From: a virus
IMG/VR virus record: IMGVR_UViG_3300028146_000001
Location: 1-64,000 of that record
Reading direction: 5' to 3' (one strand)
Length of the DNA stretch: 64,000 nucleotides
The position numbers and the translations under genes were made by a program. This document shows, in pieces, positions 42,914 to 49,853 of the stretch; position 1 is the first letter of the stretch, and each line of letters starts with the position of its first letter. Under the pieces are notes generated by a model. The model did not search any database. It saw nothing but the letters and a program-made list of their open reading frames with translations, and was not told the origin of the DNA.

Positions 42914-42951
42914 AAATAAAATCGGGGAGGCCCAGGATAGGAACCTCCCCG
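42914..42951 (-). terminator. Terminator-like hairpin (minus)
   Basis: CGGGGAGG (42923-42930) pairs with CCTCCCCG (42944-42951); on the minus strand it is followed by ATTTTATTT. It ends the transcript of the gene at 42980-43375 and also lies directly upstream of the next ribosome site. Confidence 0.75.
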
Positions 42952-42979
42952 CGCGTTCCACTGACAACATGACAGTGGC

Positions 42980-43375
42980 TTACCTTCGACGCCGAATCAA
43001 CCCGATCCGGCCCGAACTGGAACAACTTCCGCTTGAGCAAGCGCCAGAACTCGCAGACGAATTTGCCACCGACGACCATGAAGCTGAACTTGTCGGCGAA
43101 ATCGGCAAATTCGCAGCGCCAGTCGTCAGCGTCGAGCCGTCCGCGAGAACCGTAGTCGTTCGCGTCGGAGCGGGCAGAGGAGTGGCGAGTTTCACCGAAC
43201 GGCTGTCGATCTTGGCGGCGATCAATTCGATGCTGTCCATGATTCGCTGATAATCGCTTTCCAGCTTCGCGAGGCGAGCCTTGTCGGACTGGCCGGTATC
43301 ACTGACTTGATTCTGTGCGCTGGCAACGACCGCGAACGCAAACAAACAGAACAGAGCCAAAGAAAACTTTCGCAT
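42980..43375 (-). CDS. Small secreted hypothetical protein
   Basis: 131 residues from the ATG at 43375, with GGAGG upstream. Residues 1-20 form a classical signal peptide ending VVASAQ. A coiled-coil-like stretch follows (about 28-55), then a Ser/Ala-rich region and a GACSSGSCSSSG tail ending in a run of Arg. Such Cys/Ser tails occur in exported planctomycete proteins, which is suggestive only. Confidence 0.7.
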   Translation of the reverse strand: MRKFSLALFCLFAFAVVASAQNQVSDTGQSDKARLAKLESDYQRIMDSIELIAAKIDSRSVKLATPLPAPTRTTTVLADGSTLTTGAANLPISPTSSASWSSVANSSASSGACSSGSCSSSGRIGLIRRRR

Positions 43376-43391
43376 AACGAACCTCCGTGAG

Positions 43392-43427
43392 AAAAAAATG
43401 GAACCGCGTGCTGCGCTCACTGGTTCC
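43392..43427 (-). terminator. Terminator-like hairpin (minus)
   Basis: GGAACC/GGTTCC arms at 43400-43405 and 43422-43427 with inner GCG/CGC pairing; seven T residues follow on the minus strand (43392-43398). It lies 17 bp upstream of the next start codon. Confidence 0.75.
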
Positions 43428-43467
43428 GTTGCTTTTAGCAGGGCCGCAGCGTCCACAACAGTTTGTA

Positions 43468-43692
43468 TCACTTTCCCATCAACGCATTGATGAGTGCTTG
43501 AACCGCCGTCATGATAGCAACCGGATCACCCGTCTTCAAGGCGGCGAATACCTGCATCAACGCCATGAACACGACGATGAAATTCACCGCGTATAGCGGC
43601 GTTGACTGTTCGGTTGCCGTCTCGGTCGGCAATTCGATCTGAACCGTTACCGGCTTTACGTCAACCGGACTGCCTTGTGCATTTACCCACAT
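43468..43692 (-). CDS. Small membrane protein, holin candidate
   Basis: 74 residues from the ATG at 43692 with AAGGA upstream. One hydrophobic segment (about 34-53, YAVNFIVVFMALMQVFAAL) and a second weaker helix at the C-terminus. The neighbourhood is full of membrane proteins, so a holin or spanin-like role is possible but unproven. Confidence 0.6.
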   Translation of the reverse strand: MWVNAQGSPVDVKPVTVQIELPTETATEQSTPLYAVNFIVVFMALMQVFAALKTGDPVAIMTAVQALINALMGK

Positions 43693-43732
43693 GATGTTAT
43701 TTCCTTTTGCAAGTTTGGAGTGATGGTGAAAC

Positions 43733-44971
43733 TTACCGCTTCGGAATCGCTTTGAGGCCACGCATGGCGTCGATCTGCCGTTGAAGGCTATCGAGAGAAC
43801 TTGGCAGCACAAGCAAGTAATCCCCTGCCGGTGCGTCCTGAGACAACAGGATTCTTAACCCACCAGGACCAGGAGGCGGGGGAGGAGTGCTACCGACCGT
43901 GGCGAGACAAGTCCCCGTTCCCGTTTTTCCGGTCGAATCGACGGCGGTAACAGTTGCCGTGTACGTCCCAGCTACCTTGTAACTATGCGATGCCGACGCA
44001 TCTTGAGCGCCGTCCCCGTAATCGAACAGGAAAATGTACGGCGACGTTCCACCGCTGGCAATCGGAGAGAATTTAACAGGCACGCCGACGCCGCCCGTCA
44101 CGTTCGGCATATTGACCGTGACATTCGCGGGAGGAGGCGGGGGAGGCGGCGGTTGAAGTCCGGTAGTCGTTGGCGTTCGCAGCCACGCCTCGACACAGGT
44201 ATTCATCAACCACTTATGATCGACGACCCCGATTGTTTTCCAAGTATAGAGAAAGTACCCGTTCGCAGGAGCGCCGGAAGGAGTCGCAACGCCAAGAGCC
44301 TTGAACAGTTCCGCAGTCGGACCAAATCCACCAAGGGAAACACAATGATCGGTGTTAGGAAATGACCGGCCACCAAAGGCATACCAGCCGCTTTGATTAC
44401 CAGCGCCGGAAGGAAGGGCATCGGCGTCGATTGCGATTGAAACCGGACCCTGCGCTATCGCTGATTGCAACGTCGCTTCGTTCGAGTAATCGACGGTTGA
44501 AGATTTTCCGGCCTTGCGCAAAACGCCGTTTTCATCCTTGATCCCATCGTCCTGCATGTACTCGATAACTGAGAGAAGGTCAGCGCCATTGAGAACCCCG
44601 TGGTTTCTCGCCCATGTGATCGTTTCCGCTTCGGTCACGAATATTTCCGGCATTCCAAGAAATGTCGAGTAATCCGCGATTGCAAACACGCTCTCCGACG
44701 TGACACAGCAGCCGAACTGATTGTTGCCCCAATAACTCAATCGTGGCGGGACGGTCAATACCTTGGAAGGAGTTGTCGCGGCCCGATGGATGGAAACCTT
44801 GCCGCTCTTGATTGCCGCGATTATTTTCGGGAACGGGGTTGCCTTGGCTCCCCGATAAAACTTCGGTGGATTCTTTGGGGCGTCCTGATCTTGGTCTTGC
44901 GCCGGGACCGAGGCCAACGTAAACGCCGAAAGCAACACCGCCCCCAGCAACAAGAATCGGTTCCATTTCAT
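43733..44971 (-). CDS. Exported papain-like cysteine peptidase with PKD domain
   Basis: 412 residues from the ATG at 44971. Signal peptide 1-24. The middle has the papain order: WGNNQFGCC (Cys88 or 89), GPVSIAID, then NTDHC (His209) and YFLYTWK ... WLMNT. A Pro-rich linker leads to a PKD domain (about 285-365: SPYIFLFDYGDG, HSYKVAGTYTATVTAVD). PKD modules usually mediate binding outside the cell. Activity could remodel envelope proteins or act in lysis or entry. It may be a host-derived gene. Confidence 0.75.
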   Translation of the reverse strand: MKWNRFLLLGAVLLSAFTLASVPAQDQDQDAPKNPPKFYRGAKATPFPKIIAAIKSGKVSIHRAATTPSKVLTVPPRLSYWGNNQFGCCVTSESVFAIADYSTFLGMPEIFVTEAETITWARNHGVLNGADLLSVIEYMQDDGIKDENGVLRKAGKSSTVDYSNEATLQSAIAQGPVSIAIDADALPSGAGNQSGWYAFGGRSFPNTDHCVSLGGFGPTAELFKALGVATPSGAPANGYFLYTWKTIGVVDHKWLMNTCVEAWLRTPTTTGLQPPPPPPPPANVTVNMPNVTGGVGVPVKFSPIASGGTSPYIFLFDYGDGAQDASASHSYKVAGTYTATVTAVDSTGKTGTGTCLATVGSTPPPPPGPGGLRILLSQDAPAGDYLLVLPSSLDSLQRQIDAMRGLKAIPKR

Positions 44972-44978
44972 GAGCAAT

Positions 44979-45179
44979 TCACCTTTCGTTTGTTGAATGT
45001 GTTTGTTCTCCGAACAATTCCGCCACCTTGAGCAAAGCCTGTTTGTCCGCTTCGCTCAATTCTTCCCACGTCATTTTCCCACGAACCCATCTTACTAACA
45101 ACCGGCGAACGTGGACCGAAAGCCAAACCGGAATGGCAATGAAATCTGACGTGTCCGATAGTTCGTTGGGATTGGGCAT
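44979..45179 (-). CDS. Small hypothetical protein
   Basis: 66 residues; helical with an amphipathic middle (IPVWLSVHVRRLLVRWVRG) and an acidic end. It lies between two membrane or exported gene products and may associate with membranes. Confidence 0.6.
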   Translation of the reverse strand: MPNPNELSDTSDFIAIPVWLSVHVRRLLVRWVRGKMTWEELSEADKQALLKVAELFGEQTHSTNER

Positions 45180-45191
45180 GTGTCGCTCACA

Positions 45192-45404
45192 TCATCGGTG
45201 GCTGTCGATCATCTCTTGCAACTCACTCTGTTCTTTCTTTTCGTTGTCTTTCTGTTCCTTAATTTTCTCGACCTTGAGCATGTTCATAAGGATAGATTGC
45301 AGCACAAGATACGTCGCAATGTCCATCTTTCCAACCATAGCAAAAAAGGTTGCTGCGACAAAACTGAGTACCGCGCAAATTGAGTAGTGGTCGGCGTTGC
45401 TCAT
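45192..45404 (-). CDS. Membrane protein, holin-like
   Basis: 70 residues with two hydrophobic segments (about 8-24 and 28-43) and a Lys/Glu-rich tail, a size and topology typical of small holins. The start is preceded by AAGGG. A terminator-like hairpin with a U-run is 24 nt upstream. Confidence 0.6.
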   Translation of the reverse strand: MSNADHYSICAVLSFVAATFFAMVGKMDIATYLVLQSILMNMLKVEKIKEQKDNEKKEQSELQEMIDSHR

Positions 45405-45427
45405 GGCAATACCCTTGAGTTTAATTG

Positions 45428-45453
45428 AAAAACGGGAACCGCTCAGTTCTCCC
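45428..45453 (-). terminator. Weak terminator-like hairpin (minus)
   Basis: GGGAAC (45434-45439) pairs with GTTCTCCC (45446-45453) with a two-base bulge; five T residues follow on the minus strand. It lies just upstream of the gene starting at 45404. Confidence 0.45.
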
Positions 45454-45561
45454 TCATTGGCCGAGACGGTTCACAGAGGCGGGCATTCTTGCGTCCTCTG
45501 CTTTATTAATCGAAAAGATAGCACACAAAACGGACATGAGTTTGGAAAATGCGGAAAAATT

Positions 45562-45759
45562 TTACATTCTGCCTGGACCGTGCTGAACGACGAATCCAAA
45601 CAACTCCCACCCAACAAGGAAAAACAGGACAAACAAAAGAAACGTCCAGCCGCCGAAGATCGGGCGGCGATAAGCTCCGTCATTCGGGTATACGACGACT
45701 CCGAATCCGAAGATCGCCCACAGAATCATCAACATCCAGAAGATCATTGAGATTGGCAC
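45562..45759 (-). CDS. Two-pass membrane protein
   Basis: 65 residues from a GTG at 45759 (an in-frame ATG is at 45747). Two strong hydrophobic helices (about 4-24 and 37-57) flank a short polar loop. May be another lysis or membrane-protection protein. Confidence 0.65.
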   Translation of the reverse strand: MPISMIFWMLMILWAIFGFGVVVYPNDGAYRRPIFGGWTFLLFVLFFLVGWELFGFVVQHGPGRM

Positions 45760-45772
45760 GTTGCATCGCCTT

Positions 45773-45928
45773 TCAAATGTGACCCATGAACAAAAGGAAG
45801 AGAAGGACTATCAACAGCAGCGTTCCTATTCCGATTCCTCCATGTCCGAGGCCGGAATTGTCGTTGTAATATCCGCCGCTTCCAACTCCGAACATCAAGA
45901 TTATGAGGATTATCAGAACCAGAAGCAT
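45773..45928 (-). CDS. DUF3309-like small membrane protein
   Basis: 51 residues from the ATG at 45928. Two hydrophobic segments separated by a Gly/Tyr/Asn-rich loop (GSGGYYNDNSGLGHGGIG), the pattern of DUF3309 proteins, which are tiny bacterial membrane proteins of unknown function. Its presence suggests capture from a bacterial genome. Confidence 0.65.
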   Translation of the reverse strand: MLLVLIILIILMFGVGSGGYYNDNSGLGHGGIGIGTLLLIVLLFLLFMGHI

Positions 45929-45994
45929 GTTGCACCTTGAGGTAAAAACTGGCGGCATCCCGTGAAAGCGATGCCGCCAGCGGCGAAGGGTGAA

Positions 45995-46366
45995 TCACGG
46001 AGTAACGGGAAGAGGCGGGGGCGTCAGTGCATCGAGAGCTTCGAGTTTATCGGAAACCGCTTGAGCCTTGGCCTCGATGCCGTCGAGCAACGCTTGATCG
46101 GCGGGAGTGATCTGGCCTTGCGAATTTTGCAGAGCCGTGATTTGATCCTTGAGCGACTTCACATCGTCGGTCAGGCCGGAAACAGCCGCGTCAACTTTGT
46201 CATTGTGGACTTTCATTTTGTCCGCGAAATCGGAAATGGCGCTCATCAGTTTTTCTCCTTGGGTTTTCAGTTCCCGCAAAAGGTGCATCATCTCATTATC
46301 ACCGTGATAATGAACGTGAACCTCGATCTTGACTTCCTTCAAGTGCTTAAAGACTTCTTCGAGCAT
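45995..46366 (-). CDS. Coiled-coil structural protein
   Basis: 123 residues. A His/Glu-rich N-terminus (VKIEVHVHYHG) precedes a long heptad region (about 40-110) with MSAISDFADKMKVHNDKVDAAVSGL, a pattern found in many phages in structural regions. The tail is Pro-rich. It may be an attachment or spike coiled coil. Confidence 0.7.
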   Translation of the reverse strand: MLEEVFKHLKEVKIEVHVHYHGDNEMMHLLRELKTQGEKLMSAISDFADKMKVHNDKVDAAVSGLTDDVKSLKDQITALQNSQGQITPADQALLDGIEAKAQAVSDKLEALDALTPPPLPVTP

Positions 46367-46389
46367 GGGGAGCCTCCACAGAAATTGTA

Positions 46390-46797
46390 TCAGTCGTGGG
46401 GCAAAGGTGGCAATTCTTCCATCGGAGCCGCCTTTCTTGCTGGCAATCCAAGGCTCAAAGTAGCGGCAACAAGTCGCGCTCGCATCGTCTGCAAATCCGC
46501 CGAATCTTGCTGCGTTTGAGTGGTTGGAGAATTATGTTCTGGAACTACAGCAGCCACAATCGAAGGACTCGGCATCCCTGTTCCAATCTGCCTTTCCGAA
46601 CGAATTGTTTCCAGATTCTTGATAGCCTCGTCCGCCATTTCTCGGTAACTATCTCTTTGGCTCTGCATCGACTTAACTTGATCGTCTTTCGATTGCATCA
46701 GTTGCGAGTGAAGTTTGTAAACAGCCGCCACCAATAAACTGCCAAGCGCCCCGATGACGACAACGGCTTCCGTTGATAGCGAAATGTCGGCGAACAT
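46390..46797 (-). CDS. Membrane-anchored hypothetical
   Basis: 135 residues from the ATG at 46797, with AGGAG upstream. An N-terminal transmembrane helix (about 11-28) leads to a coiled-coil-like region and a Pro/Ala-rich C-terminus: a type II topology resembling inner-membrane spanins. No direct evidence for lysis function. Confidence 0.65.
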   Translation of the reverse strand: MFADISLSTEAVVVIGALGSLLVAAVYKLHSQLMQSKDDQVKSMQSQRDSYREMADEAIKNLETIRSERQIGTGMPSPSIVAAVVPEHNSPTTQTQQDSADLQTMRARLVAATLSLGLPARKAAPMEELPPLPHD

Positions 46798-46812
46798 CAA
46801 GGCTCCTGAACG

Positions 46813-47289
46813 TCATGATCCTGCATTCGGATTTTCGTCCGGTCCAAGCGGCCTTCGCAAACTACCTTGCTGACGAAGCGGGCAGTTCTCGGCATCACAT
46901 CGCTTCGCCATAATGTCGCGGATTAACTTTTGCACCCGCGTTTGCTGTTGCACGTCGGCTTTCAATTCGCCGGTCTGAAAAATGGTCGCTTCCTGTTGTT
47001 GGGCCACGTTGCCGACGTTTTCCGCCATCACTTCAAGCGCCTTGGCAAATCGATTCGCCCTTGCCGTGTCCGCGTCCCGCGTTTCTTTGGCTCCCTGCAA
47101 AACCAGCGCCATCAGCGTTGAATGGTTCTCGTCCATCTTCTTGAAAATGGCGGGCAAGCCCCAGAGCATATGATAGCCGAGAATTGCCAGAGCGCCGCCG
47201 TTTAACAAGATCGGCCCCCATGACGGATCGGGAGTGGCTTGACCGAAAATCACTCCAACCGCGATGCTGGCAAAGAAAAGCGACTTCAT
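46813..47289 (-). CDS. Membrane protein with periplasmic coiled coil
   Basis: 158 residues. Residues 1-16 and about 28-50 are hydrophobic, followed by a helical region and a Cys-containing motif (RCDAENCPLR). It may be a spanin or holin partner of the preceding gene. Confidence 0.6.
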   Translation of the reverse strand: MKSLFFASIAVGVIFGQATPDPSWGPILLNGGALAILGYHMLWGLPAIFKKMDENHSTLMALVLQGAKETRDADTARANRFAKALEVMAENVGNVAQQQEATIFQTGELKADVQQQTRVQKLIRDIMAKRCDAENCPLRQQGSLRRPLGPDENPNAGS

Positions 47290-47300
47290 GGGGTCCGTCC

Positions 47301-47735
47301 TTATTCAACAATAACCTTGATTAATTCGTCCATTTTCTTGTCGGAATCTTCTTTCTCCTGTTTGACTTTGGCCAGTTCGACCGCGTTCCTCAAAAGAGCC
47401 GCCGTTACATCGGATTTCGCGATAACGCAATTCACTCCGCACGATGCCGCCTTGGTCATCAACTTATCATCGACCGAAACTCCCGTCACTACCAGAGTGG
47501 GAATACGAGAAGACACCAATGCGAATGATTCTAACGTATTCTCGGGATTTTGACTATCAGGAAGAAGCAAATCCAAGATAGCAAGGTCGGGCTTTTCGCT
47601 CTCCGCTTTCTCGATGCCGAGTTGAAGTGTGGCAACGACAATGAACTCTGTCTTCTGTTCGGGCCATACGCTTTCGAGTTGTGCTTGGCGAAGTTGAGCG
47701 CACGTTTCCGAGTCCTCGATAATGAGTATTTTCAC
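47301..47735 (-). CDS. CheY-like response regulator receiver domain
   Basis: 144 residues from a GTG at 47735, with GGGGATG upstream. All receiver landmarks are present: Glu7/Asp8, phospho-acceptor Asp55 in the LAILDLLLPDS loop, Thr84 (LVVTG) and Lys107 (VIAKSD). There is no output domain; a 25-residue charged helix follows. It would accept phosphate from a host kinase and could signal by protein contact or act as a decoy. Terminators on both sides of the 47736-48083 gap indicate its own transcription unit. Confidence 0.8.
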   Translation of the reverse strand: MKILIIEDSETCAQLRQAQLESVWPEQKTEFIVVATLQLGIEKAESEKPDLAILDLLLPDSQNPENTLESFALVSSRIPTLVVTGVSVDDKLMTKAASCGVNCVIAKSDVTAALLRNAVELAKVKQEKEDSDKKMDELIKVIVE

Positions 47736-47801
47736 ATCACATCCCCTTTCCAAACCCCCTTGTTGGCTGATCGTATCATACGGAATTTTGTGCGGAAACG
47801 A

Positions 47802-47839
47802 AAAAACTCCCGCAAGCCATAGGTGAGACTTGCGGGAGC
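47802..47839 (-). terminator. Rho-independent terminator (minus)
   Basis: A 10-bp perfect stem, CTCCCGCAAG (47808-47817) with 47830-47839, followed on the minus strand by six T residues (47802-47807). Confidence 0.9.
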
Positions 47840-47864
47840 AGCACCGACACCGACATTCAGGAGT
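47802..47864 (-). ncRNA. Candidate short RNA between consensus promoter and terminator
   Basis: The minus-strand promoter at 47871-47899 would start a transcript near 47864 that reaches the strong terminator after only about 62 nt and contains no open frame. A hairpin without U-run lies at 47887-47913 over the -35 region. It is either a small RNA or an attenuated leader for the response-regulator gene at 47735. Together with the terminator at 48013-48051 these elements account for the 348-bp gap 47736-48083. Confidence 0.45.
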
Positions 47865-47870
47865 ACCAGA

Positions 47871-47899
47871 CTCTACCACGGAAGACGCGGGCGTGTCAA
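47871..47899 (-). promoter_or_regulatory. Consensus-like promoter (minus)
   Basis: On the minus strand TTGACA (47894-47899), a 17-bp spacer and TAGAGT (47871-47876). The -35 is perfect. The hairpin GCGGGCGT/ACGCCCGC (47887-47913) covers it. Confidence 0.65.
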
Positions 47900-48012
47900 A
47901 TGAAAACGCCCGCATCCGGCACAAACCGGAGCGGACGCTGACGAGAGGCGGCAACTATACCTCGTAGCTGCAACCAACCGAAGGAAATCTATCACACATT
48001 CCGCCAAAGTCA

Positions 48013-48051
48013 AAATAAAAACAGCGGATTGACCCTTGCGAGCCAATCCGC
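48013..48051 (-). terminator. Rho-independent terminator (minus)
   Basis: GCGGATTG (48024-48031) pairs with 48044-48051; on the minus strand TGTTTTTATTTT follows. It ends the scaffold-capsid-decoration transcript. Confidence 0.85.
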
Positions 48052-48083
48052 CGCCCATGAAAGACACCGACCGAAACCTTGCT

Positions 48084-48671
48084 TTAACGGTGAATCACTT
48101 CGATAACGAAATCAGTGTTGATCGCCGCCACCGCCGTTACCGCGCGGCCAATCGTGCCGAACACCTGATTGAACGTCGCAGCACCAGCCGCTACCGTGGG
48201 GTCTTGGCCGATGACCTTCCCATCCGTGGACGGGATGACGTATTCGCCAATTGCCACCGTGGTATCGCCTGCCGCCGCCGAAGTCACCTTCGCGCAGCCA
48301 TCGACGACGACGTAGAAAAGATCATTCGCAGCCACGCCCGCAGCCGGAAGGAACTCGTCAATCGGAAATCCGTGTTCTCCGACCGTTTCGGCGTAACCGG
48401 AAACCTGACCGCGTTCCTCATACGCCGTGCCGTCCAGCTTCATCTTCGCGATGCGCTTTGGCAGCAAAGCCCCACCGGACAAATTCCGCACCACGCGGAC
48501 GCGGACCATGCCGGTTGACCGATCCGGCTTCGTCTCGTCGGACGAACCCCAATCCTTGTCGGGGAAAGTGTATTCCTTACCCTCGAATCCTGCCCCGTCC
48601 GTTGCCGACACGGGGGAGCCGCCGAACCGCGTGAATCCCCGATCAAACGGCGGCGTTTCTTGATAAGCCAT
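48084..48671 (-). CDS. Capsid decoration-like protein
   Basis: 195 residues encoded directly downstream of the major capsid protein. It has a polar N-terminus followed by a beta-rich Ala/Val/Thr-rich body (GVAANDLFYVVVDG, VIPSTDGKVIG, FNQVFGTIGRAV), the usual layout of capsid cement proteins that bind expanded heads. Identification is by position and composition. Confidence 0.65.
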   Translation of the reverse strand: MAYQETPPFDRGFTRFGGSPVSATDGAGFEGKEYTFPDKDWGSSDETKPDRSTGMVRVRVVRNLSGGALLPKRIAKMKLDGTAYEERGQVSGYAETVGEHGFPIDEFLPAAGVAANDLFYVVVDGCAKVTSAAAGDTTVAIGEYVIPSTDGKVIGQDPTVAAGAATFNQVFGTIGRAVTAVAAINTDFVIEVIHR

Positions 48672-48717
48672 TGTTGAAACTCCTTGAAAACCTTGGAATG
48701 AAGAAAAACCGCCGCTC

Positions 48718-49818
48718 TTACGTGATCGCTTTGAACTTGAGGAAGTTGCGAATCGTCTCGAACTTCAAGTTGGCCGTGATCGTCGCCCAGAACCGCCACA
48801 CTTGGCTTGCAGGGTCCAAATCCGGCCCCTTCACGTCGATCAACTCCGCGTCAAGCGACACCAGTTCCAGAGCGTTCATGCACCACCCGTAGCCGACACC
48901 GCCAGGAACGCCGAATTCCCAAGTAATGTCAGTACCATCGAAATTGATGATGTCCTTGAAGCCGAGCTTCACCGCACCGCTCGAATCCCCAGGCCCAACC
49001 GGAATGCGCTCTTCCGTCTGGAACAAGGACACGAACTGCCGATACATTTCCCGTTCGTGGATCACGATGTCAATTGCCTTGTCCTTGTCGTCGTTGCGCC
49101 GACACGCCATCAGACCATAGCGGGTCGCGTCGAGACAGGTATTCGGCCAAGTCTTCGTCGCTTGGGGCCAGTTGGCGTTCGTGTAGTCCACCACGATTGG
49201 CGACCAGAAATCGTAAGTCGCCGAGCCGGTCCCATCCGGCCATGTGGTCGCGCCCCACGAACCACCGTAAGCGCCCAGCGCGGTAGACAGACCGGCGTAG
49301 GCATCGTTGGGAGCGCCGACCTTGCCCGTGCCGCCGATCGCGCCGCTGACCGACATGAACGATTCGATGCCGTGGAACTTGAGTTGGTTTCCGGCAGCGT
49401 TGCCGTCCACGTACATCTCAGGTCCGAGCTTTTGACCAATATCCTCCATGATCCATTTGGCCTTATTCGCCCAGATGTCAACCAAGGCTTCCACGCCACG
49501 GTTCTTCTTGCGGTCCAGATCGTGCATACCTTCGGGCATCGAATAACCGCGCCACGGCAGCACGGCTTTCTTGTGCCGGTTGACCGGCGCGAAGGTGAGG
49601 ACCGATGAATCGTCGAATCCTTGCAGATCGTTTTGCAAGAAGCGGACTTGCCATTGCATGTCGTCGCTTGCGCCCGATCCCGCACCGCTCGCGTTGAACG
49701 TGATAAGGCCGCGCGATTCCAGCATGGCCAACAGTAAACGCTTGCGTAAGACGGCAGGCGTTTCCCCCCTGATGTACTTCGTGATGGTCGTATTGACCAA
49801 GCCTGCCCAATTCGACAT
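48718..49818 (-). CDS. Major capsid protein
   Basis: 366 residues, expected size for an HK97-type capsid subunit without a long delta domain. The N-terminal helix and TPAVLRKRLLLAMLESRGL segment, the RKAVLPWRGYSMPEGMHDLDRKKNRG-like E-loop/spine region and the C-terminal KFETIRNFLKFK strand fit this fold. It lies between the scaffold and decoration genes. The plus strand is C-rich here. Confidence 0.85.
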   Translation of the reverse strand: MSNWAGLVNTTITKYIRGETPAVLRKRLLLAMLESRGLITFNASGAGSGASDDMQWQVRFLQNDLQGFDDSSVLTFAPVNRHKKAVLPWRGYSMPEGMHDLDRKKNRGVEALVDIWANKAKWIMEDIGQKLGPEMYVDGNAAGNQLKFHGIESFMSVSGAIGGTGKVGAPNDAYAGLSTALGAYGGSWGATTWPDGTGSATYDFWSPIVVDYTNANWPQATKTWPNTCLDATRYGLMACRRNDDKDKAIDIVIHEREMYRQFVSLFQTEERIPVGPGDSSGAVKLGFKDIINFDGTDITWEFGVPGGVGYGWCMNALELVSLDAELIDVKGPDLDPASQVWRFWATITANLKFETIRNFLKFKAIT

Positions 49819-49853
49819 GATTCATCTCCTTGAAGATTTGGTTCCCTGAACCC

